Source of the DNA: Icerya purchasi
Lineage: Eukaryota > Arthropoda > Insecta > Hemiptera > Monophlebidae
Length of the DNA stretch: 64,000 nucleotides
Reading direction: 5' to 3'
NCBI GenBank assembly: GCA_039619475.1
Contig: CM077116.1
Location: 35,351,183-35,415,182 of the forward strand
Shown here: positions 21,250 to 31,447 of the stretch, in pieces
Layout: each line of letters starts with the position of its first letter
How positions within the stretch are numbered: position 1 is the stretch's first letter
Position numbers and translations under genes: made by a program
Notes under the pieces: generated by a model
What the model was told of the DNA's origin: nothing
Database searches by the model: none
What the model saw: the letters and a program-made list of their open reading frames with translations, nothing else

Positions 21250-22283
21250 TTAGCGTTATATTTTTTAGCGACGGCGGTACCATATTACAACGTTCCATAT
21301 TGATAGGACCGACGCTGCACGGCGTAAAGCATTGGACAATGTAGGCCATCTAGGCCGGTTGCTGCATGCGCACTGTCCGTAATAATAATGACAGAAGTAA
21401 TAATAATCTTAATGATAATGGCGCGTATGTGTGCACGTGCAGCGGTGTATGTGTGCACAGGCTTGCGTGTATCGGTGCTTTTATGCGAGGACGCGTTGGC
21501 ACTAGCAGGCAACGACGGCAAAGCCTTCTCGCAAGCAGTACACAAGTCTCTAAAATGTAAACTCACATCGCGCTAATAATGATAATAATGATAATGATAA
21601 TAATAACGAGATTACGAACCTGGAATCGACCAAAAAGGTAAGTAGACGGCCGGCGTATTGAACACACGGCGAACGCGGCGACGAAAGGCACAAACAGGTT
21701 TTGGTACCCGTGCTGGATGCGCTGTCGGCGAGTCAAGCTTCGAGTGTGCTTGCTGCCCAACTGTGGCCCGTCGCTGGCTTTGCCTGTACACGTTGATGGC
21801 TTGCCTCCTGCGCTGGAATCACGGCTGCGTGACTGTGTAGCGAGCGTGCCCTAACTCTTCGGCATTACTTTTCACGATTATTACACGATTCCACACTTGC
21901 CTCGATCGGAGTGTAGCCGCAAAGGAAGAACACCGCAGCACTCAACGGTGAACCGCGCTGCGATGGTGTACCGTGATTAGCTGGTAGCCGGTCTTCCAGA
22001 GATTTGTCGAGATCGCGACTCAACTGTCTGGCGCGCGTTTAAATATCCGTATCGCGTTTTCTTCGATTTTTTCGATGTGTTCATCTTGAATCGAGTTTTC
22101 GCCCTTTATTTGTTTCCTTTAGCGTCCGCCGTCGATGTTTTCATCATCGAAAGTTGTTCGAATATGCAACGTAATTCGAGTACCATTCGCGGTGTTGTTC
22201 TCTGCTGATAGTTCGAATAAAGTTTCGCTTTGAAATAGAATCATTTTTTCGTCGAGTCGCGTTCAAAAAGTCGACCGATCGGT
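21250..22283 (+). promoter_or_regulatory. Probable promoter and 5' UTR region of secreted-protein gene
   Basis: This is the longest GC-richer, CpG-rich stretch in the first half of the window, broken by (TAA)/(TGA)-like microsatellites near 21385-21416 and 21575-21608. A TATA-like sequence, TTTAAATATCC, lies at about 22039-22049, about 235 bp before the putative start codon. A TGCATGCGCAC motif at 21364-21374 partly resembles an NRF-1 site. The role is inferred from its position directly upstream of the exon at 22284; no transcription start can be fixed by eye. Confidence 0.35.
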
Positions 22284-22416
22284 ATGCAACGAGACCGGGT
22301 CTCATTTTTCATTTCGTTACTGCTCTGCTCTTGTTACTTGTTAGTGTACGCCAGTTCGGACGAAAATGAAGCCAGCGACTTATGCTCCATCGACAAAAGA
22401 GCTTGCGCCTTAGCAG
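22284..22416 (+). CDS. Candidate first coding exon of a secreted protein or prohormone
   Basis: The ATG opens a 44-codon reading frame ending in phase 1 at a near-consensus splice donor (GCAG, then GTAAGAG at 22417). Residues 1-5 (MQRDR) are polar and basic; residues 7-23 (SFFISLLLCSCYLLVYA) form a hydrophobic core, together a classic signal peptide with likely cleavage near the YASS region. The mature part is acidic (SSDENEASD), then LCSIDKRACALA with two cysteines and a KR dibasic site, as in neuropeptide or other processed precursors. It lies at the end of a GC-richer, promoter-like island, which supports a real 5' exon. I do not recognise the family, and no second exon was identified downstream; later exons may lie far away or beyond the window. 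Reading through the donor would give GKR, which resembles an amidation signal but is probably coincidence. Confidence 0.45.
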
Positions 22417-23145
22417 GTAAGAGAATGCCGATTTTTACTAGAAACCGTATGCTATCTATTATCGAGAAATTCTCGACAGAAAGAAAATGATTTTCTCTCT
22501 CACTCGCTCTCTCTCTCTCAATCTCTTGTAACAAATGCGCGTCGAATCGTGCTTGATCTCAAGATAACTCGTCGGTTTTCAGTCTGCAAGAACCCGAAGA
22601 ATTTACGAAATTAGCCCTCGACACTTGCGGAACGTTTTTCATTGAAGCACGGTCAGGTCTTGAGACTTTTGCGGCAACTTATACAAATGAGAATTGTTAA
22701 CGGTGTCGACAAATCTTGAGTGTTGAGTTTTCAAAATGTTCTCTAGTAGAGATGCTGCCGACTCTCTGCCACATTTAAAAGCATTCTCGCGAGCAAAGAG
22801 TAGAAATGAGAGAATGACAGAGAGAGAAATACCTTTGGGAAGAGGTGTCGAGAGATTAATATCATTTCGACGCATGCACTTTTACGAGGGCGAGTAGCGG
22901 TTAGAGCGAAATCCGAATTCTGGATTAGCGGAAATTGTTTTCGAGTTTGCGTTTCGCGAATAATCCTGAATTTATATTTACACCGGGATTTCCATTATCG
23001 GACGAAAAGTTTCATGATTTTTAACTGAACATTGCCACCAATAGAAGCTCCAAATAAAATCTTCAATTAACGCGATAAAAAGTTTTTGTCGCATTTTTTT
23101 TTCTTTTTTTACAGCACGCACCACCGCCATACTCTGAGCAAAACA
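22417..23145 (+). other. Putative intron start, no further exon seen
   Basis: It begins with GTAAGAG. It contains a CT-rich run near 22494-22523 and moderately GC-rich sequence to about 22930, then AT-rich DNA. No acceptor followed by a convincing exon was found. Confidence 0.35.
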
Positions 23146-23256
23146 TTTTTTGCTGTTAGTTCACTTTTACTGTTAATTAGATTTTTGCTGTTAGTTAATT
23201 TTTGCTGTTAGTTAATTTTTGCTGTTAATTAATTATTTGCTGATAATTAATTTTTA
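23146..23256. repeat. Minisatellite, about 18-bp unit
   Basis: Tandem variants of TTTTTGCTGTTAGTTAAT repeat five to six times with small indels. Confidence 0.85.
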
Positions 23257-23385
23257 CTACTCATACGAAGGAAAATCGTTTTTGTTTTATTTTTAAACTT
23301 CGTATATACGAGATAATTGAATTTATGTAATTTATTACTTTACCCGAGAGATGTGTGGGATTACATTAGCCGGACATAGATAGTA

Positions 23386-24100
23386 TTTTTTTTTTTTTTT
23401 TTTCTTTGGGCACGTCAACTCAGGACATTTACCCAGCACAAAGGACTAACAAATAATGAAACGTAGGGACTTGAAAGTTAAATCAGGAAGCGATTAGAAA
23501 CAGAAGAAATAACGATAGCCAATATAGGGACAACAGAAAGAGAAGGAAGAGCAAGAATGTAGTGGGCACAGTAAGGGTCGGGAGGCCAAGGCCAAGCAAA
23601 TTAGAATAAAGGACTGCGCGTTCTGAGGAGATAGATGAGCATTCGAATAGGAGGTGATTTACATCACAGGTCAAATTTAAGATAGGAGGATAGAAGGGAC
23701 ACAAGGGAAACTGAACAATATTAAAACGAAAGAGGGAAGCAGGAAGCAGACTGATTAAAGCGGAGGCGAATTATGGAAGAAATAACAGAACGGCTGATGC
23801 AGGGAAAATTATTAAACCAGGAAGAAGTAGGTGGAGAGGGTTGTATAGCAAGGTAAAAAGAGTTAAGATTGGAGAAAAGAGACGGATAAAGATCAGTCCG
23901 AAAGTCATGGTGAAAACGATAAGAGAGTGGACAGAGACATTGGGAGGGGAATCTGTCTATGATGCGGCCATTTACTGCAGCTAGACATGCCAATGAATCG
24001 GCAAGATCGTTACCAACAATGCCGCAGTGGCCCGGAATCCTAATAAGTAATTTTTGCTTGATCTCGAGTAGGAAAAAAGGTGGATCGAAAACGCAGCAAA
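23386..24100 (-). mobile_element. RNase H LINE 3' end, 5'-truncated
   Basis: The T-run at 23386-23403 is the complement of the poly(A) tail, followed by the family's 3' UTR start (plus strand GGGCACGTCAACTCAGGACA). Coding remnants run from about 24095 down to 23480 on the minus strand. Short tails with related 3' UTR sequence recur at 25733, 26043, 27371 and 52834, all on the minus strand. Confidence 0.8.
23480..24095 (-). pseudogene. LINE RNase H end and zinc-knuckle remnant
   Basis: IRIPGHCGIVGNDLADSLAC (about 24046-23980) is the last RNase H motif, in which PGH and the (N)..AD are catalytic-site landmarks. Then SRSVISSIIRLRFNQSA (about 23790-23740) and CDVNHLLFECSSISSERAVL (about 23663-23610), the second being a C..H....C zinc-knuckle end. 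An internal stop and frameshift separate the pieces. The copy at 52834-53255 shows the same order of motifs (ISSIVSLICFRIN, then CDADHFFFECPALRNERSLL), which supports the reading. Confidence 0.8.
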
Positions 24101-24855
24101 TCATGCTTTTGTTTACAACCGGTTTGTTCAAATCATCTGTGATTATTTGATTTCATTTTTGAAATTTAATTACATTACGTACGAAAAACATACGCATAAA
24201 AATATCCATATACAGTCTGAGTTTGCACGAACTTTAATTCTTCCTTATTTGAGTATCCTCCGAAAATTGTTTTAATTTCGAGACATTTTGACTCACCCGG
24301 AACGAATGATATAAACCGGACGTTCACTTTAATGTAAATGTTGAATTCAAGATCGCGTTTCCGCGAACTCCCATGCTGTTTTAGTCAGCTATTGGACATT
24401 ATTAATTTTCACTTGAAATAAAAAAACTACTCTACGTGTTAATGTCGGTGTGCAGTTGAATTTAGAAACGCGATCACAATTTAACCGTAGGCATTAACTC
24501 AACCGGCGTTTATTATTTAAAAGAGTTACCTTTAAGAAAACAACTTTGTCCTCGTCTTTTAGTATTTCACATCTCACTAGACGCGAAGATGAAAAAGTTA
24601 ATTTATGTTGTTTTTTGAAACATACTCCTTATTATTTTATACGTTGGTATATTGAAAAAATTTCACATTTGGCAATTAATTAATACTTTTTGGACTTCCT
24701 ATCGAATAAGGAGAGTCCGCAGAGAAATTAATTCGAATCTCCTCTTATACTTGACTGCAGGTGTTAACCAGCGAATTATAACTTCTTAAACAGAAAAAGA
24801 AAAAACGGAATATCCTTAGTTTCTACAATTTTAAGAGCATTACTATTACTCTATA
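24101..24855. other. Unassigned spacer
   Basis: AT-rich DNA without recognised features. Confidence 0.4.
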
Positions 24856-25022
24856 CAGGGTGGTCCAAAAGTCACTGCATAATTTTTGATGAGGTGTGTA
24901 ACAAACTAGCGTGTCTATGAAAAACGTAGTATATAAAAATTTGTAACGTTTCTTCCATTCTTCTCTAATAAACGATTTGTGTAATCAATTTTGTGATGTG
25001 CAATGACTTCTGGACGACCCTG
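24856..25022. mobile_element. mariner-type MITE, 167 bp
   Basis: The left end CAGGGTGGTCCAAAAGTCAC and the right end, whose complement is CAGGGTCGTCCAGAAGTCAT, are inverted repeats of about 25 bp. Each end is flanked by TATA, consistent with a TA target duplication. The interior has no coding capacity. TIRs of this wording (CAGGGTG.(C)C) are common in Tc1/mariner families. Confidence 0.85.
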
Positions 25023-25026
25023 TATA

Positions 25027-25732
25027 CGGACCCGAACGGAAGTAAATGTGATAATTAGACTCTGACTTGATGAAATTCTGAAGCCGATAATTTACAGAAA
25101 AAATAAAATATAAATTAAAAATCTGAGAAAACAAAGTTGCAAAAGTTCGATGCAGAAAGTGCTGCGAAAACACATTATTATTATGTAAGGTAAAACGGCT
25201 GATTTATCGACGGTATTAAAAGGATATCGTCGGAACGAAAGCCGATAGAAAGGTGAAATTTTAGAATTGGAGAAGCAGGTTTAAGAAATGCATATTAATT
25301 ACGACTGGAAAGGTACCGTTAAGGGCCGCTTAAAAAAGATAATGTCTTACGGCGCTTATGAAATATCGCTTAATTTAAGGGGGCCCTATTGGCACATTCG
25401 CTTAAATTCCACAGAAGCTTTGGGGAGTGCGTCGTTTTGCGAGGGTTATCGCAATGACCGAGTAATTCTTGTTCAGTTCAGATTTAAAAAATTACCGTAC
25501 ACATGGATATTTTGCGAGCTTTTCTCGTTGTAGCTCAACTCCAAAACGAAATGGATGATGTAATCCTTTTCGGTTTTGTTGCGTTTGAACCCTCCGATTG
25601 TGATTTAAAGGAGTTTCCACATGTCGACCGATTGTAAATATCTGCACCACTCTTTTACGAAACCACGTAAAGTAGGGGTAAGTGGAAGAATTTGCGTAAA
25701 AATATTCAAATAGGAGTCAATTTTTATTCAGT
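25027..25732. other. Unassigned spacer
   Basis: It contains an 81-codon open frame at 25288-25533 with no recognised motif and ordinary composition. No support for a gene beyond length. Confidence 0.35.
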
Positions 25733-25776
25733 TTATTTATTTGAGCCCGTCAACTATGGAGTTCAGGCATGTGTAC
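25733..25776 (-). repeat. LINE 3' tail fragment
   Basis: GAGCCCGTCAACTATGGA follows a T-rich run and is repeated exactly near 26047. It matches the 3' UTR end of the RNase H LINE family at 23404 in diverged form. Sequence after it (GTACGGCAGAGTCGAATTT) is shared in part with about 12997. Confidence 0.55.
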
Positions 25777-26019
25777 GGCAGAGTCGAATTTTATGCGCAC
25801 CTGACTGAGCCCAACCAATCACGCTACGATAGCCGAAGAAGACGTGCTATACTAGACTAATGAAAAGGCGGTCATTTGTTAAGTTTTCTGTGCTCGAAGA
25901 AAAAAAAGACATCGAAAAGAATATGTCAGTCAGATGTGACTAATGCGTTGCTGCGGAGCGGCGATCGCTTTATGTCGGAAAGGTAGCTGCAACCTATTCT
26001 TAAAACATCGCGGAGAGTT

Positions 26020-26080
26020 GTTTTTATTTTTTTTTTTTTTTTTTTGGAGCCCGTCAACTATGGACATTAACTCAGCCAAA
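26020..26080 (-). repeat. LINE 3' tail fragment with poly(T)
   Basis: A T-run of more than 20 (one break) is followed by GGAGCCCGTCAACTATGGAC, the same tail as at 25733. Only tens of bases are recognisable, so this is either a very truncated copy or a decayed longer one extending to about 26210. Confidence 0.6.
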
Positions 26081-26931
26081 GTGTTTTTTTTTTCTTTTCT
26101 TTTTGAAAGTATCTTTGTGCAGCAGCGGGATATCCTACCCGAACGAGCACCACTTCCTAACCAACTACACTGCGGTAGCTGTTTTTTTTATTTTTTTTAA
26201 TGATGCTTCAGCGATTATAGTAAATAGAGACTTTTTTTTTTTCTTTTCACTTCCGGATAGCCTATCAGCTAATAGAGACTATATATACAAATTAATAATG
26301 TTTTGTTTAAATTTCCGAGTAGTTAAGCACAAGGGGGAAAATTTTTTCGGAAGTATGGCTTATTGAACCGAAATTAGCAAAAATAATGCAGATATCTGTG
26401 AAATTAATTTTCGTTTAACATCCTCTAAGTAGAAACATTTTATTTATTATTTAAATTTCGAAAATGTATAAAAGAGTGATTTTTATTTTTTTTTTATTTA
26501 AAAGTTTTTTTCGTCATCTTCGCGACAAAAAAGCAATTAGAAAAACGATTATTGTCATCTTTCTTTATTATTTTTTTTTTTTTTTGTCCGTCTTCTAGCA
26601 GAAGTTTGACAGCAATTTCTGGTTTATTATTGCTGCGAACAATCGTAATTTCTCCGAAAAACTTTGTACTACACGACAACGACCTTCGGTAGCAATGTCA
26701 AATGACAACTGGAAGTGTCCTCCGGTTTATAATTTGGTCACGGCATATTATTAGACACCGCTGTCGTTCTTGTCGTCGACGATGTTACTTTTTCAATACC
26801 CTCTATTTTTACCGCGTTTCGAAATAATTTTAAATTCTAATTTTAATCGAAAAAAATTGTTCCAATTTAAAAGCAATTATTGGGTCATTATTAGTAATAG
26901 CCGGTAAAGACGGAATAAAAATAATTACACT

Positions 26932-26935
<4 letters not shown>

Positions 26936-26965
<30 letters not shown>
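26936..26965. repeat. (TAA)n microsatellite
   Basis: About ten TAA units in a row. Confidence 0.95.
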
Positions 26966-27370
26966 TCAAGAATTTCACTATATTTCGGTTTCTTCTGTTT
27001 TATTTTACACAATTTATTTGGACAGTTTGTACTTGTTTCTTACATTTTGTCAACAATTAGTTCTCCTCGCTTCTCTTAGTGTCATATCGAGGACACCGCT
27101 AAATTCGATAATTAATAATCTTCACATTTTTTTCGAATGTAGTTGATACGTCAATTTAAAAAAAAAAAAAACATTAAAATTTTTCCCTTCGTTTCAAACG
27201 GCTCTTTTCTTTTACGACATAAAGTTTACTACGATTATATTTTTTTATACGTACTGGAAATTAATGAGTTGTACGAGAAAGTGAGTGAACAGTACGAGCA
27301 ACAATTTGTGGAAAATAGAAGCAGTTTTTTAAATGAAATTATTATAAAATTAGTTTCTTTTTGTTTTTTA

Positions 27371-27540
27371 TAATGGGCTCGTCATCCAAGGACCTTCACC
27401 CAGAAACAATTAGAAATGAAAGAGGAAAATTTAAATAATAAGACGATCATCAGATATCGTTAATAGGAAGGTGTAACAACGACAGGGACAATAACTGTAG
27501 AAGGAAAAGACAAGACATAGGTATAAAATTAGTTAATTCC
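27371..27540 (-). repeat. LINE 3' UTR fragment
   Basis: GGGCTCGTCATCCAAGGACC then TTCACCCAG parallels GGGCACGTCAACTCAGGACA and TTTACCCAG at 23404-23436. It is a diverged relative of the same tail, again on the minus strand. The rest is decayed. Confidence 0.5.
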
Positions 27541-29847
27541 CCGAGCTGTAGTGTGTCTTACGTGATAAGACTAAATGTTTTTTAAGTTGGCTAGTCCAAC
27601 CGGATAAAAAGATGCAAGCTGTATTGGAAAAAAAAAAAAGACAGCTAATAAAATATCCGGAAATCGAAAAATAATTATAATTACACGCGTGTATGATATT
27701 CTGTGTATCGTTGGATCTTTTACCTGTTGCTTCGGGTGTATTTTTACCTTTTCACGAGATAATCCCTCCTAACAACGATGCACGCGTATAAAAACACTTT
27801 AATAAGCGAGGATTCATCATCATTACCTCCTCAACCATCCGGTTGGTGGGCAACCGATTCGTACATTTTAGCTGTACAGATATGGGTTACGAGGATTATG
27901 CGTATATATTTAAATCGAAAAGAATATATACAATAAAGAATATGAGAATTCGGAAAAATTTTAAATCTTCGGTACGAGTACGAATATAAATTTTTCGCAG
28001 AAAATGCGGAAAAACAAACGGGATTTCTTACCGCATTTTCGTTATTTCGCGAAGAAGAAAAATCTGTAGCCAAAAGCGGCACTGACCCCCCCCCCGGAAT
28101 TTATCTCGAATCGAGCTGCGATGTGAGACGCTCCTCCGGTATTTTTGAAAACAAAAAATTTTGGAATGAAAACTAAATAAACCGGATTAGCCCGGAGGCG
28201 TAAAACCGACAATAACTGGTTTCACCTGCAATATATTTACCTGCGCGATACTTAACCTTCATAAACGGAGAACAGGAATTAAGTGACACTATTTTACGAG
28301 GGTTAGAACGTTAGTCATTTTAATGACGGTCGCAAAAGTAGAACTCTTCTCGACTAATGGAATGGTCGAAAATTGACCGGTCGCGATTCATCTCTCCTCT
28401 GGAATGTTAGTTGAATTTCAATTGTTGTTCCGCGATATTTCGAGAATTCTTTAACGATATTACGACTTTATTTACATAACTCTCGCCGATTGAAATAAAC
28501 GTCGCTAGCGATTGCAATACGCCTTAGCTCATTATTAAATGTAACGGGTAAAAACACGAGCATAATTCTCGATAAAAATTTAATTTTTCCCCTTTCACTC
28601 TTCCTTCGGGCGTTATAATAGTGGAAAAAAATAATCCGATTCCGCGGGAAAAACCGATCTGGGAGATATACTTCCTATAATTGCGACAAATAGTAATTAT
28701 CGGCGGAATAGTTGGTTTTTTTTTCTAATTAACTGGAAAGTTAGCAGAAAAAAAATACTGCCTTAGAAAAGGATGAAGATATGGCGGAAATCGTGAACTA
28801 AGTAAAAAGTGAAATGGAAAATGTTATAATTTCAGCGATATTCGAGGGCGCAATACGCTTGATTTAAAATTTTTCAACATCTCAACTTGACGCAGACGAT
28901 CTTTCCTTACCACTTTCAACCTTTCTCTTGTTCGCGCAGTTCCATCATCTGTAATTTGTTCCTCATTCTGTTCTGTTACCGCGCGAAATCATGTTACGAT
29001 TATAATTTGTAGCCTCGGATGGTCGGTGATACGAGATTTTCTCACACAAAATTTGTCATCAGAGATCTTCAAACCTCAAACTTGAGCTTCCCATTCAAAC
29101 TATAAATTCTGTCAGTTCCAATATTTTAATGATCCATTAAATTCGGTGTGTGGCAATTTCTATTCATTTGTTTATATTTTTTTAAATTATTTCGCTATGG
29201 TACACGAATCCTGATAATTTCTAATATTTTCGGTAGTGGGATTCGTATTTCAACGAAACGCTGCTGGGGTCCAAATACTAATTAGTCTCTACCGTAGCTT
29301 TGGCTAATTTGCGCGGTCACTCTGTTCAAGAAAGACATTAAACATTAAACTGTCAGTAATGCGAGCAAAACACTAATTTTCACGCATAATCGTTCTCGCT
29401 ATTTATTATGGCATATCTGAGTTTTTTTATTCGGTTAACTCCTCGGTGCAAATTTCATAATAAAAAGACAACAAACAAACATGAACAAAAGGCAATCAGC
29501 AGTTGATGAATTTTAGAAAGCAAAGATATTATCTACACTGAAAAATTTGAAAGATCGAAAGTAAAAAGAGACAATTTTCGAAATTGGTCGTATGCAACGG
29601 ATTTCCAGCTATTGACAATTTTTGTTTCCGTTTTTTTGTTTTCTTTAGGGGTTTTGCCGTCGAGGATGCTAGTCCAAGAACTAGGAAAAGGAGAAGGTCG
29701 CATTCTGAAGGAAAAGAAAAAGAGAGGATGAAAGCACACGCTGTTTTGAGTATGAAGATCCCCATTAATAAAAGTGAGAGAAGTCTCAGCAGCGATGGAA
29801 AGACATTCAAAAAAAAAAAGATACGATCAATACGCTACGTATAAAAT
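27541..29847. other. Unassigned non-repetitive DNA
   Basis: Mixed AT-rich and CpG-containing DNA with no RT, transposase or exon signature. A C-run of nine occurs near 28086. Overlapping frames on both strands at 29529-29844 are short and unrecognised. Confidence 0.4.
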
Positions 29848-29980
29848 AAAAAGTAAAAGGGTAGAGGGGCAGAAAAAGCGATAAGAGAAGCAGACTGTGT
29901 CCAAAACGTAATAAGAAGTAAAAGGGTGAAGAGGACAAAATGGAGAAGATGTGAGAAAATACGATAAGGGAAGCAGACTG
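29848..29980. repeat. Imperfect tandem duplication, about 80 bp
   Basis: Two adjacent units start AGTAAAAGGGT (29851 and 29927) and end with GCGATAAGAGAAGCAGACTG or ACGATAAGGGAAGCAGACTG. The strand is purine-rich, which creates long open frames on the minus strand (29827-30297) with no recognised domain; these are probably compositional. Confidence 0.65.
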
Positions 29981-30738
29981 TGATTGCAGTCGGAGAAGAG
30001 AGTTGAATGAAATTCGAGAGGCGAGGCGGAAGGCTGGTTGAGAATAGATAAATAGCAATCAGGATTTGAGAATGAGAAGGAATAAGAGTTATAGAATAAT
30101 TTAGAATGAGCAACTATTATGGAAAGAAATGTAACGTTACGGTATTCCAAAACGGCTAATAAATCTACCGTAAGTAAAATAAAATGTAGATAATTGAACC
30201 GGTGTTCTATAACTAGCAATGTGCTAATTTCACTCGGGTGTAAATGTATTTCGAGGACTTTATTGCGAAGCGGAAAAATATATCTGAAAGAGGTCAATGC
30301 CGATCTCTACAGGTACTATACTATATTAGGGATTATCGCATTTGTTTTTTAGATAAGATTCGCTACGGTTTAAGAGGTTACACAAAATATTCGGAAAAAT
30401 TGACAAATTATAAGGTGATGAACAACAAAATTTTGTCGATAGTAAAAATTTTGCGGTAACTCGTCCCTTTCAGTATGATAAATATTTGCAAGAAAAAAAT
30501 ACTTCCCTACTTAAATTTCTCGATAAATTCATATTTTATTTTAATTGAAAATAAAATACACGCTGTTGTATGTAATGAACGTGTGCATTGTATTTTTATA
30601 GAAAATTTTAATTTTTTTTTCCGATAAAAGTTCAGTTTTATATTAAATTTTTCTTACGTTATTTTCATAAACTAAATTAATTGGAAAAATACGAAAATTT
30701 CGAATTTAGAGTGTTATTTAAAAAGACAAAAGTAATGT

Positions 30739-30766
30739 CACTCTCTCTCTCTCTCTCTCTCTCTCT
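30739..30766. repeat. (CT)n microsatellite next to (TA)n
   Basis: About 14 CT units directly followed by an ATAC(AT)n tract at 30767-30787, which borders repeat unit A. Confidence 0.9.
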
Positions 30767-30790
30767 ATACATATATATATATATATAAAC

Positions 30791-31176
30791 TGGGCCCCTC
30801 TTGCTTTCCATTTCTGTCTCTTTCTTTTCTATACTTTGTATAAAATGATCAAAATTTACAACGTAATTCTTACTGGCATCAACACAAAAAAAAAAATAAC
30901 ATAACCACAAAAGTCCTATTCTAACATTTAACTTTCATTATACAAAATTAAGACATTTTTTCGTTACATATTTCATTACATAAAATTGTGACATTTTTTA
31001 AATAACAATAACAAAAATCCTATAAAATATAACAAACGTTACATAAAATTGGGGCATTTTTTTGGGACATTTTGCGTTACATAAAATTGGAACATTTTTC
31101 TGGGACATTTTTCTGGGACATTTTTTTGGGACATTTTTTCGAATGGGGGGTAGCCTAAGAATTACGTTGTAATTAA
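30791..31176 (-). mobile_element. TA-flanked repeat unit, copy A
   Basis: Reading the minus strand from 31176: TTAATTACAACGTAATTCTT then AGGCTACC, copies of AAAAATGTCCCA, a GTTGATGCCAGTAAGAATTA segment and AAGCAAGAGGGGCCCAGTTT, ending in a TA tract. A TA tract also borders the 31176 side. It shares nearly its whole length with copy D (62871-63237) and with the left arms at 46907 and 57359. The motif TCTGGGACATTTT is tandemly expanded in this copy (31055-31140) compared with copy D. The final GGCCAAAATGGCC segment seen in other copies is missing here. The nature is unknown; it behaves like a short non-autonomous transposon. Confidence 0.75.
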
Positions 31177-31411
31177 TATATATATATATTAAAAAAAAAA
31201 AAAAAAGCTTTATTTATTATTAAAAAAAAAAAAATTAATTATATTAATACGAAATAACTATATCAATTTATTTATTCGAATTTCTTGCTCTTTTCTAGAC
31301 TGAACATATGAAATAGTATAGAGGAAATATATATTTTGTACTTCATCAAACGATGATTTTATTATAAATAAAATTCATTAAATTTTTAAAAATATTGAAT
31401 AAAGTTTGCTT

Positions 31412-31447
31412 CTGATGATGGTCCATATAAGCTGACCGAAACGTTAA
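31412..31447 (+). other. Hammerhead-ribozyme-like core motif
   Basis: CTGATGA (31412-31418), then GGTC...GACC (31420-31437, a 4-bp stem with a 10-nt loop), then GAAAC (31438-31442). These are the conserved hammerhead core segments around stem II. Hammerhead motifs are known in the LTR-like ends of Penelope-like retroelements. Stem III and a cleavage triplet were not found, so catalysis is not supported. It could be a degenerate end of such an element. Confidence 0.35.

Noticed and set aside
21366..21576. Overlapping frames in the GC-richer island
   Set aside because: Mutually overlapping on both strands, encoded by microsatellite-like and CpG-rich sequence, with no conserved motif.
22284..22490. 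Reading the 68-codon frame at 22284 as a complete small gene
   Set aside because: A strong splice donor lies at 22417 and the part after it (residues 46-68) has intron-like composition, so an exon with an intron is more likely than a single-exon peptide.
29827..30297. 156-codon minus-strand frame
   Set aside because: It is rich in F, L and S because of a purine-rich plus strand and a tandem duplication; no motif fits a known protein.
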